Assembly: GCA_031277615.1 (NCBI GenBank)
Contig: JAITMC010000016.1
Coordinates: forward strand, 1-40,952
Direction: 5' to 3'
Source of the DNA: Chryseobacterium sp.
Lineage (GTDB): Bacteria > Bacteroidota > Bacteroidia > Flavobacteriales > Weeksellaceae
DNA: 40,952 bases
Shown piece by piece: positions 34,548 to 40,952 of this stretch. Under the pieces are notes generated by a model. That model had not been told where the DNA came from. It did no database searches and saw nothing but the letters and a program-made list of their open reading frames with translations. How positions within the stretch are numbered: position 1 is the stretch's first letter; the number at the start of each line of letters is the position of its first letter. The position numbers were made by a program, and so were the translations under genes.

Positions 34548-37085
34548 ATGAAGTTTAGACTATTACCCATCATCATGTTTGCTGCTTCTGCGCATTTTTA
34601 TGGACAAGTAACTCCTCAGGACAGCACCGCCGTAAGCAGTGCTGTACACGCAGAAAATGAAGCAGGAACTTACACACTTAAGGACATTGTTGTAGATGGG
34701 GTCAAAAAATATACGCCGGCTCAGATCTTACGATTCACCGGCCTAACCAAAGGGGAAGTCGTAGATATTCCCGGACAGAAAATCAGCAATGCTGTGAAAA
34801 AGCTGTGGGATACCCAATCTTTCTCGGAAGTGGAAGTATACGTTCAGAGTATTGAAGGACAGACAGTCATTCTGAGATTCTACTTACAGGACCTTAAAGA
34901 CCTTGGAGAAGTAAAATTCACCGGTAAAGGGATCGGTAAATCCAAGAACGAAAAACTTACTAAAGATAATAATCTGAAGCCGGGAACCAAGATCACCCAG
35001 AACCTTATATCAAGTCTGAAGACCAAGATCCCTAAGGACTATGTGAAAAAAGGATTTGCAGATGCTAAAATCACCATTCAGGATAAGGTAAATGCCAACG
35101 ATCCGTCTATGGTAGACTGGGTAATCAATGTAGATAAGGGCAAAAGAATTAAAATTGACCATATCGAATTTGAAGGTAACCCAAGTGTTTCAGATGCTAA
35201 ACTCAGAAAGAAAGCTTTCAAAGAAACCAAGCAGAAAAGATTCGGTATCGGGGGAATTCTTAAATCTTCAAAATTCATTGAGGAAAAATACCAGGAAGAC
35301 AAGCAGAGCCTTATCAATTACTACAACTCTTTAGGATACAGAGACGCAGCCATCGTTTCCGATTCCGTATGGAGAAACAAAAGAAATAATTACGAGATCA
35401 ATGTAAAATTGAGTGAAGGTAAAAAATATTATATCGGGGATATTACATTCACCGGGAATACCGTTTACCCTACAGAATATTTACAGAGACTTTTAGGATA
35501 TAAAAAAGGAGATATTTACGATGCCGTAGGTTTCAACAAAAAAGTTGGGGAAGACGGTGGTAAAGAAGATGATTCAGATATCAAATCCGTTTATATGAAC
35601 AACGGATATCTTTTCTCCAATGTAACTCCCGTAGAAAAATCAGTATCCGGTGATGCCATAAATCTGGAAATCAGAATTAATGAAGGAGAGCAGGCTACCT
35701 GGAACAAAGTAACATGGCAGGGTAACGTAACTACCCATGACCATGTTGTATTAAGAGCTTTAAGAACAAAGCCGGGAGAACTTTTCAAAAAGACCGAGAT
35801 CAAAAGAACATACTTTGATTTAGCCGGAATGTCATTCTTTGATCCTCAGCAGGTAGGGCAGGATATCCAGCCGAACCAGCAGGACAATACCGTAGATATC
35901 AACTGGAAGCTTGTTGAAAAAGGATCTTCCCAGGTTCAGTTGCAGGCAGGTTATGGAGGTAACAGCTTCATCGGGACATTAGGACTTACATTCAATAACT
36001 TCTCACTGAAAAACTTCCTTAAGTTCAAAGACTTCAGACCGGTGCCTCAGGGAGACGGACAAACCCTTTCCATTCAGGCACAGGCCGGACAGTACTTCCA
36101 GAACTATGGAATTTCATTTACAGAACCATGGTTATTCGGGGTAAAACAAACTTCCCTTTCTGTAAGTTTGAACAACTCCAGAGTAAGATACAGCGATAAT
36201 TACGGGAATGCCCAGAAACTGAACATCTTCTCCGCATCAGCAGGTCTTAACAGATTGCTGAACTGGCCGGATGATTATTTCTCTCTGTACACAGGACTTC
36301 AGTTCCAGAAGTATAACTTCCAGAACTATCCTTTCCAGTTTGGAGATACTCAGGAAATGTATGGAAATGCCAATAACTTTAGTATCAACTTAGGGTTGAG
36401 CAGAAACTCAGCAGGGATTGACCCGATTTTCCCAACCATGGGATCCAATATCGAGCTTTCTGCAAAATTAACGCCTCCATACTCATTGTTCAGCAATAAA
36501 GATTATTCTTCAATGTCGCCTTCTGACAAATATAAGTGGATGGAATTCTATAAGATTAAGTTCAAGGCAGATGTGTACAACGAAGTAGCCGGAAAACTGG
36601 TCCTGAGATCTTCCGCTGAAATGGGATTCATGGATGGATATAACAAACAGCTTGGAGCACCGCCTTTCGAAAGATTTTATGTAGGAGGTACCGGACTTTT
36701 CGGAGGTCGATATGACGGGCGTGAATTGATTCCGTTAAGAGGTTACGAAAACGCATCTACTTACGGAGGAGAGGCAGATGATATCACTCAGAGAGGAGGA
36801 GGAACCATCTACAACAGATTTACTCTGGAATTAAGATATCCGATCTCAATGAGCCAGACCGCCAAAATCTATGCACTTACCTTTGCTGAAGGTGGAAACG
36901 TATGGAACTCATGGAGTACCTATAACCCGTTCCAGCTGAAAAGATCCGTAGGGGTTGGGGTAAGAGTATATATGGGAGCATTCGGTCTGATAGGATTCGA
37001 TTTTGCCTATGGATTTGATAAAACGGTTTCCGGAACAGAACCAGCTGGATGGAAGACCCACTTCTTGATGAACCAATCATTATAA
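34548..37085 (+). CDS. bamA: Outer membrane protein assembly factor BamA
   Basis: This 845-residue Omp85 protein has a signal peptide (residues 1-19). A series of POTRA domains (about 40-440) follows, for example YTLKDIVVDGVKKYTPAQI, KRIKIDHIEFEGN and KYYIGDITFTGNTVY. The C-terminal 16-stranded barrel (about 450-845) includes GGTGLFGGRYDGRELIPLRGY, which corresponds to the conserved loop 6 region. It inserts barrel proteins into the outer membrane. The genes for two Skp-like chaperones follow directly, the conserved bamA-ompH order. The protein ends in Leu in place of the usual aromatic residue. Confidence 0.96.
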   Translation: MKFRLLPIIMFAASAHFYGQVTPQDSTAVSSAVHAENEAGTYTLKDIVVDGVKKYTPAQILRFTGLTKGEVVDIPGQKISNAVKKLWDTQSFSEVEVYVQSIEGQTVILRFYLQDLKDLGEVKFTGKGIGKSKNEKLTKDNNLKPGTKITQNLISSLKTKIPKDYVKKGFADAKITIQDKVNANDPSMVDWVINVDKGKRIKIDHIEFEGNPSVSDAKLRKKAFKETKQKRFGIGGILKSSKFIEEKYQEDKQSLINYYNSLGYRDAAIVSDSVWRNKRNNYEINVKLSEGKKYYIGDITFTGNTVYPTEYLQRLLGYKKGDIYDAVGFNKKVGEDGGKEDDSDIKSVYMNNGYLFSNVTPVEKSVSGDAINLEIRINEGEQATWNKVTWQGNVTTHDHVVLRALRTKPGELFKKTEIKRTYFDLAGMSFFDPQQVGQDIQPNQQDNTVDINWKLVEKGSSQVQLQAGYGGNSFIGTLGLTFNNFSLKNFLKFKDFRPVPQGDGQTLSIQAQAGQYFQNYGISFTEPWLFGVKQTSLSVSLNNSRVRYSDNYGNAQKLNIFSASAGLNRLLNWPDDYFSLYTGLQFQKYNFQNYPFQFGDTQEMYGNANNFSINLGLSRNSAGIDPIFPTMGSNIELSAKLTPPYSLFSNKDYSSMSPSDKYKWMEFYKIKFKADVYNEVAGKLVLRSSAEMGFMDGYNKQLGAPPFERFYVGGTGLFGGRYDGRELIPLRGYENASTYGGEADDITQRGGGTIYNRFTLELRYPISMSQTAKIYALTFAEGGNVWNSWSTYNPFQLKRSVGVGVRVYMGAFGLIGFDFAYGFDKTVSGTEPAGWKTHFLMNQSL

Positions 37086-37094
37086 TTCATAGAT

Positions 37095-37655
37095 ATGAAG
37101 AACTTTAAAATAATTTTAACATCCGTATTTTTACTGCTTTTCGGGATCTCCAATGCCCAGAAAATCGGGGTGGTAGATACTGACTATATTCTGGATAAAT
37201 TACCTCAGTATAAAGAAGCCGAAGCAAGATTAAATGCACAGATCGATACCTGGCAGACGGAACTCCAGAATCTGCAATCCGAATATGAAAGGAAAAGAGC
37301 AGCATTTGAAAGTGAAAAAGTACTGTTGATCGGAGATCAGCTGAAGTTGAGAGAAAAAGAAGTTCTGGATCTTGAAAAAAATATCAAAACAACAACCAGC
37401 TTGCGTTTTGGGAATAACGGTGAAATTACCAAACTCAGAGCCAATTTGGTACAGCCCTTCCAGGACCAGATCTGGAGAGCCATTGAGACTGTTTATCAGA
37501 AAAATGGTTTAGGCATAGTTCTTGATAAAACAAGGGATAATGTGATTATCCAGCAGAAGAGATACGACTATTCAGATAAAGTATTGGAAGTTTTACTGAA
37601 AGGGACGACCTCAAAGGATAAAAAAGAAAAATCCGGCAGCAGAAGTAAAAATTAA
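37095..37655 (+). CDS. OmpH/Skp-like periplasmic chaperone (first copy)
   Basis: This 186-residue protein has a signal peptide (residues 1-21, ending in SNAQ). A small beta region (KIGVVDTDYILDKLPQY) is followed by a long charged coiled coil (about 40-110) that would form the tentacle of a Skp trimer. The end is basic (KDKKEKSGSRSKN). It lies 9 bases after bamA and is probably co-transcribed. It would hold unfolded outer-membrane proteins in the periplasm. It differs from the next copy by the Arg- and Lys-rich C-terminal extension. Confidence 0.92.
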   Translation: MKNFKIILTSVFLLLFGISNAQKIGVVDTDYILDKLPQYKEAEARLNAQIDTWQTELQNLQSEYERKRAAFESEKVLLIGDQLKLREKEVLDLEKNIKTTTSLRFGNNGEITKLRANLVQPFQDQIWRAIETVYQKNGLGIVLDKTRDNVIIQQKRYDYSDKVLEVLLKGTTSKDKKEKSGSRSKN

Positions 37656-37720
37656 TTTTGAAATTAACTTTTGCTGAAATTTAAAATCTAAAAACAAATT
37701 AAATTATTTATTTACCAGTT

Positions 37721-38224
37721 ATGAAAAAATTAAGTGTATTATTTGCAGCGGTAATGATGGTTGTATCAGTAGGTATGGCAAAAGCGCAAAAAATGGCTAC
37801 TTTAGATGTTTCTGCAGTTCTTAATGCAATGCCTGAAAAGAAAAAGGCTGATGCTGATCTTAAAACATTCTTAGATACAAAGCAAGCTGAAATTAAGAAA
37901 AAAGCTGATGCTGGTCAGGCTAAGCTAAGACAATATACAGAAGAAGCTCCTAAGAAAACAGCTGACGAAAACAAAGCAAGAGAAGCTGAATTAAAGAAAA
38001 TTGAAGAAGAAATCGGCCAGATGCAGGAGAAAGCTCAGAAAGATCTTGCTGCTAAACAGGAAACAATCTTCGGCCCAATCGAGAAGAAACTGAATGATGC
38101 TGTAGAAAAAGTGGCAAAAGCCAACGGATACGACTACATCATGGATTCAAACTCTCCGGCTTTCATCTACAGAGCAGGAATTGATGCTACAGCTGCTGTT
38201 AAAAAAGAATTAGGTGTAAACTAA
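37721..38224 (+). CDS. OmpH/Skp-like periplasmic chaperone (second copy)
   Basis: This 167-residue protein has a signal peptide (MKKLSVLFAAVMMVVSVGMAKAQ). It shows the same plan as the preceding gene: MATLDVSAVLNAMPEKKKADADL, a highly charged coiled coil (about 45-115), and a return strand (YDYIMDSNSPAFIY). A strong terminator follows. A TAACTTTTG just before the gene resembles a -7 element with one extra base, so separate transcription is possible but not established. A role beside BamA in outer-membrane protein delivery is likely. Confidence 0.93.
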   Translation: MKKLSVLFAAVMMVVSVGMAKAQKMATLDVSAVLNAMPEKKKADADLKTFLDTKQAEIKKKADAGQAKLRQYTEEAPKKTADENKAREAELKKIEEEIGQMQEKAQKDLAAKQETIFGPIEKKLNDAVEKVAKANGYDYIMDSNSPAFIYRAGIDATAAVKKELGVN

Positions 38225-38248
38225 GAAATTAACAGAGTTTTATAAATT

Positions 38249-38277
38249 AAACCGCCTCTTTTAGAGGCGGTTTTTTT
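38249..38277 (+). terminator. Terminator of the bamA-ompH operon
   Basis: AAACCGCCTCT (38249-38259) and AGAGGCGGTTT (38263-38273) form an 11-bp perfect stem with a TTT loop, followed by a T run to 38277. It abuts the next promoter element. Confidence 0.95.
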
Positions 38278-38278
38278 G

Positions 38279-38286
38279 TACTTTTG
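38279..38286 (+). promoter_or_regulatory. Promoter -7 element directly after the terminator
   Basis: TACTTTTG followed by C starts 2 bases after the terminator T run and ends 5 bases before the ATG at 38291. Transcription would begin at or next to the start codon, giving a leaderless or nearly leaderless mRNA. Confidence 0.65.
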
Positions 38287-38290
38287 CACT

Positions 38291-38776
38291 ATGGAAAAAG
38301 AAGTATCAACCACGGTAAAAGTCCGTTTTAGTGATTGTGATCCGATAGGACATCTGAATAATGTGAAATATCTGGATTATATGTTCAATGCCAGAGAAGA
38401 CCATGTAGAAACATTTTACGGCTTTACTTATGAAGAATACACCAAACAGACCGGATGTACATGGATTGCCATTCAGAATGAAATTGCCTATCTGAAAGAA
38501 GTAAGGTATAATACCCAGGTTGTGATCAGCAGTAAGACCATTGAAATACAGGACAGGACGGCAAAAGTCGAGATCCTGATGAAAAGTCTGGACGAAAAAA
38601 CCGTGCACGCCGTTTTATGGGTTACCGTTATCTACTTCAATATTAAAACAAGAAAATCCGAAATCCACCCGGAAGACATTAAAGAAACATTCCATAAATT
38701 TTACGTAGATCTGGAACAAAAAGAATTTCAGCCCAGAGTTAAATTTTTAAGATCACAGAATGCAAAAAACTCATAG
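38291..38776 (+). CDS. Acyl-CoA thioesterase (4HBT family)
   Basis: This 161-residue hot-dog thioesterase carries the signature VRFSDCDPIGHLNNVKYLDYM (11-31), with D17 the likely catalytic Asp and the GHLNN turn intact. The start at 38291 is chosen because the longer frame begins with a TTG inside the terminator and promoter. Length and motif order are normal for cytoplasmic acyl-CoA thioesterases, which hydrolyse medium- or long-chain acyl-CoA. It lies between the bamA operon and rmlD and is not part of the pigment locus. Its own promoter suggests separate control. Confidence 0.93.
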   Translation: MEKEVSTTVKVRFSDCDPIGHLNNVKYLDYMFNAREDHVETFYGFTYEEYTKQTGCTWIAIQNEIAYLKEVRYNTQVVISSKTIEIQDRTAKVEILMKSLDEKTVHAVLWVTVIYFNIKTRKSEIHPEDIKETFHKFYVDLEQKEFQPRVKFLRSQNAKNS

Positions 38777-38819
38777 AAAGTGAGCGCATTGCTATCAATA
38801 ATAAATATTAAAATAAAAG

Positions 38820-39680
38820 ATGAAAAAAATTGCAGTAATAGGAAGTAACGGACAATTGGGAAACTGTATCAGAAAAATTGCCTCCGATTTCGAAAATACC
38901 TATGAATTTATATTTACAGATTCCTCAATTCTGGATGTCACCAATGAAGATCAGGTTAATGACTTCTTTTATGACAACAAACCGGACTACTGCATCAATG
39001 CATCCGCCTATACGGCAGTTGATCTTGCAGAAAAAGAAGCGGATAAAGCATTTGCCGTTAATGCTTACGGTGTGGCTAATCTTGCTCAGGCATGCGAAGA
39101 GCATAAAAGTATCCTGATTCATGTCTCAACAGATTATGTTTTTGATGGCGAAACCAACCTGCCTTATTCAGAAGATGACTTTACCAACCCAACAGGAGTA
39201 TATGGGCAATCCAAAAGAAAAGGGGAAGAGCTGGCTTTGGAAATCAACCCTCAAACTATTATTCTCAGAACCTCATGGCTATACTCCGAATTCAATAAGA
39301 ACTTTGTGAAAACCATGCTGAACCTTTTCTCCCAGAAAGACGAACTTGGAATCGTTGCCGATCAGTTTGGACAGCCTACGAATGCCAATGACCTTGCAGA
39401 AGCGATTATGGATATCATAGAAGCTCCCGCTAAAACATTCGGTATTTTCCACTTTTCCAATTATCCGGAAACCACCTGGTTTGAATTTGCAAAGAAAATC
39501 GCCGAGTTATCAGAATCTCCGGTGAAATTAAACGCCCTTACTACCGAACAGTATCCTACGCCGGCAAAAAGACCTGCCAGGAGTACAATGTCTTTGGATA
39601 AAATAGAAGAAGCTTATAAAATAGAAGCCAGACATTGGGAAAATAGTCTGGAAGATTGTATTAAAATACTTACTCAGTAA
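38820..39680 (+). CDS. rmlD: dTDP-4-dehydrorhamnose reductase
   Basis: This 286-residue extended SDR enzyme makes dTDP-L-rhamnose from dTDP-4-dehydrorhamnose using NAD(P)H. The nucleotide motif is GSNGQLG (8-14). HVSTDYVFDG (101-110) supplies the Ser/Thr, and Y128 with K132 in YGQSKRKGE form the catalytic pair. The length fits the family. The other rhamnose genes (rmlA, rmlB, rmlC) are not in the window. It follows the thioesterase after 43 bases and precedes a secreted protein by 11 bases. Confidence 0.93.
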   Translation: MKKIAVIGSNGQLGNCIRKIASDFENTYEFIFTDSSILDVTNEDQVNDFFYDNKPDYCINASAYTAVDLAEKEADKAFAVNAYGVANLAQACEEHKSILIHVSTDYVFDGETNLPYSEDDFTNPTGVYGQSKRKGEELALEINPQTIILRTSWLYSEFNKNFVKTMLNLFSQKDELGIVADQFGQPTNANDLAEAIMDIIEAPAKTFGIFHFSNYPETTWFEFAKKIAELSESPVKLNALTTEQYPTPAKRPARSTMSLDKIEEAYKIEARHWENSLEDCIKILTQ

Positions 39681-39691
39681 TAGATTAGAAT

Positions 39692-40369
39692 ATGAAAAAA
39701 CTAGCAGTCGCTTTTTCGGCATTGTGTATCCAGATGTTGAGTGCACAAAATGTTTATCTTACCAAAGTTGAGAAAGTCAATGACAATACAGATAAATTTT
39801 TGTACAAAAAACAAGATGCAACAGAAGCTCAGTATTTGGGAGAGATAGATGTACAGGGCTTCTCAAAAGATGATGCTGCCATTTTTTCTCTGATCTATAA
39901 AAAAGCAAAAGAAATAGGAGCCAATACATTTTCATTAAAACCTTTTGAAAATGTAGATGGCACGCCTCAGCCGTTTAATCCCTCCAATTATAAACTGGCT
40001 CTATATTATACCCCGAAAGAAAAACTGGCAGAGCAAAACGGAATGTTGTTTATTTTCGCGTCCTCAGAAAAAAACCAGAAAATAAGCATTAACAGAAAAG
40101 ACTTTATCCTCGAGCCCAGATCTTATATGACTTTGCAAATTATTCCTGATGAAATCTATACCCTGTCGACCAAAAAACTGCTTGGGTCAACCATAAAAAT
40201 TCAGCCTAAGAGCAAAGATGAAAACCTTTATTTCCAGATTTCATCATTAAAAGTAAAATCTGATACTTCAGGGATAGGAGGATTAAACCTGAAATCAGGA
40301 GATATTATAGGATTGGAAAAATCATATGCAGAGTTTTTAAGTCTTATTTATAAACAACAAAAGCCATAA
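39692..40369 (+). CDS. Secreted protein of unknown function
   Basis: This 225-residue protein has a signal peptide (MKKLAVAFSALCIQMLSAQ). The mature part contains a run with YLGEIDVQGFSKDDAAIFSLIYKKAKEIGANTF (about 48-80), where the helix after QGFS resembles the helical turn of YbjQ- or BON-like small domains, but no named family is clear. The second half looks like beta strands. It lies 11 bases after rmlD and is probably in the same transcript. It was probably conserved by vertical descent, as its composition is like the neighbours. Confidence 0.72.
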   Translation: MKKLAVAFSALCIQMLSAQNVYLTKVEKVNDNTDKFLYKKQDATEAQYLGEIDVQGFSKDDAAIFSLIYKKAKEIGANTFSLKPFENVDGTPQPFNPSNYKLALYYTPKEKLAEQNGMLFIFASSEKNQKISINRKDFILEPRSYMTLQIIPDEIYTLSTKKLLGSTIKIQPKSKDENLYFQISSLKVKSDTSGIGGLNLKSGDIIGLEKSYAEFLSLIYKQQKP

Positions 40370-40426
40370 AATTAATATTTTAAAAGATTTTAGTGAAATA
40401 ATTAAACAATAGTTTGAAATTTTTAT

Positions 40427-40445
40427 CACTGTTTTTCAGTGTTTT
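40427..40445 (+). terminator. Weak hairpin after the secreted protein gene
   Basis: CACTG (40427-40431) and CAGTG (40437-40441) with loop TTTTT are followed by four T. The stem is only 5 bp, so this is a weak candidate terminator. Confidence 0.4.
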
Positions 40446-40488
40446 AAATGTTTTTCATTAAATTAAAGTAAACTTTATGTTAAGTAAG

Positions 40489-40521
40489 TTTGTTTTGCGT
40501 TGTTAAAAGTTTCTATCTTTG
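40489..40521 (+). promoter_or_regulatory. rRNA operon promoter P1
   Basis: TTTG (40489-40492) and TATCTTTG (40514-40521) are spaced by 21 bases, a full -33/-7 Bacteroidetes promoter, followed by C. It is the furthest upstream of three tandem promoters before 16S rRNA. Confidence 0.78.
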
Positions 40522-40616
40522 CCCCACTGAAAACGAGAGTAGATCAGTAAGCGCAGAAGACAGTATTTAACTTTAGATAAATCAAAAAACTTCCCTATAA
40601 ATTTTCAGAAATAAAA

Positions 40617-40648
40617 TTTGTGAGGTTTTTAAAAAAGGATTACCTTTG
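40617..40648 (+). promoter_or_regulatory. rRNA operon promoter P2
   Basis: TTTG (40617-40620) and TACCTTTG (40641-40648) are spaced by 20 bases, followed by CAG. This is a full-consensus arrangement. Confidence 0.8.
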
Positions 40649-40745
40649 CAGTCCGGTTCGCCGGGAGCGCAGGAGTAATAGATTGAAGGTTTGGAAAAGA
40701 GATTAAGGTTTACTTAAAAAAACTTTAAAATTTTCTTCAGGAACA

Positions 40746-40777
40746 TTTGGTCAATTAAAAATAAAGTTTTACTTTTG
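40746..40777 (+). promoter_or_regulatory. rRNA operon promoter P3
   Basis: TTTG (40746-40749) and TACTTTTG (40770-40777) are spaced by 20 bases, followed by CAA. It is the closest promoter to 16S rRNA, about 140 bases upstream. Confidence 0.82.
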
Positions 40778-40839
40778 CAACCGCAAATAAGAAACGAAAC
40801 GACAGAAAAAAAGTTTCTTAAGTAAGCGAAAGAAAAAAA

Positions 40840-40852
40840 GATCATTGACATA
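40840..40852 (+). promoter_or_regulatory. boxA-like antitermination element in the rRNA leader
   Basis: GATCATTGACATA in the leader resembles the boxA-type element (CTTTGACA-like) found before Bacteroidetes 16S genes, which recruits the Nus antitermination complex. The match is approximate. Confidence 0.5.
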
Positions 40853-40917
40853 CAATATAACAACCAAGTAAGGAAAAACTAAAGCGTTAAAAAACTTTGA
40901 GTGAGTCAGACAAACAT

Positions 40918-40952
<35 letters not shown>

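Noticed and set aside
37656-37720. A promoter between the two ompH-like genes
   Set aside because: TAACTTTTG has one base too many for TAnnTTTG and no -33 partner, so a separate promoter is not supported.

Overview
The window looks like a chromosomal segment of a Flavobacteriia bacterium, most likely Chryseobacterium or a close Weeksellaceae relative. The evidence is: Bacteroidetes-type -7 elements (TAnnTTTG) before many genes; a flexirubin/dialkylresorcinol pigment locus; a type IX secretion (T9SS) sorting domain; a DUF6705-like small secreted protein; and the 5' end of a 16S rRNA gene at the right edge. No tRNA, CRISPR array, transposase or prophage gene was seen.

Layout. (1) 1-635: the 3' tail of an unknown gene and a small AT-rich secreted protein. 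(2) 772-5848, minus strand: a six-gene pigment-associated operon (134-aa unknown protein, BtrH-like protein, ABC ATPase, ABC-2 permease, thioesterase, ketosynthase). (3) 6109-9021: an M16 metalloprotease, followed by a 516-bp intergenic stretch that holds a 15/16 match to the parS centromere consensus and a GC-rich palindromic repeat. (4) 9538-16171, minus strand: the flexirubin core operon (MMPL exporter fused to an acyltransferase, DarA, DarB, two hot-dog dehydratases). (5) 16368-18514: two co-translated polytopic membrane proteins, the second EpsG-like. (6) 18761-22204: a duplicated-domain T9SS surface protein. (7) 22463-26260: topoisomerase I and an arginase-fold protein lacking metal ligands. 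(8) 26273-32659: a compact exopolysaccharide module (SGNH hydrolase, GT2, WecA-like transferase, Wza-like lipoprotein, Wzc-like kinase with a Gly-Tyr tail). (9) 32873-38224: an envelope biogenesis block (DUF6089-like barrel, UppS, BamA, two Skp/OmpH chaperones). (10) 38291-40369: thioesterase, RmlD, and a secreted protein of unknown function. (11) 40370-40952: an rRNA operon control region with three tandem promoters leading into 16S rRNA.

How the parts work together. The two minus-strand operons supply ketosynthases, dehydratases, a thioesterase, the DarA/DarB resorcinol-forming pair and an exporter/acyltransferase for a flexirubin-type pigment. The acyl carrier protein, aromatic starter genes (ammonia lyase, CoA/ACP ligase) and ketoreductase expected for the pathway are not here, so the pathway must be completed elsewhere. 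The right half is devoted to the envelope: UppS makes the lipid carrier that the WecA-like enzyme loads, the Wza/Wzc-like pair exports polymer, and BamA with the Skp-like chaperones builds the outer membrane.

Several start codons were moved downstream because a -7 promoter element lies at or just before the longest possible start (12518-16171, 22463, 32873, 38291). No wholly new multi-gene system was recognised. The most unusual items are the parS-like site, the split pigment locus, the exporter-acyltransferase fusion, the mismatched dehydratase pair, the arginase pseudoenzyme and the Gly-Tyr kinase tail.
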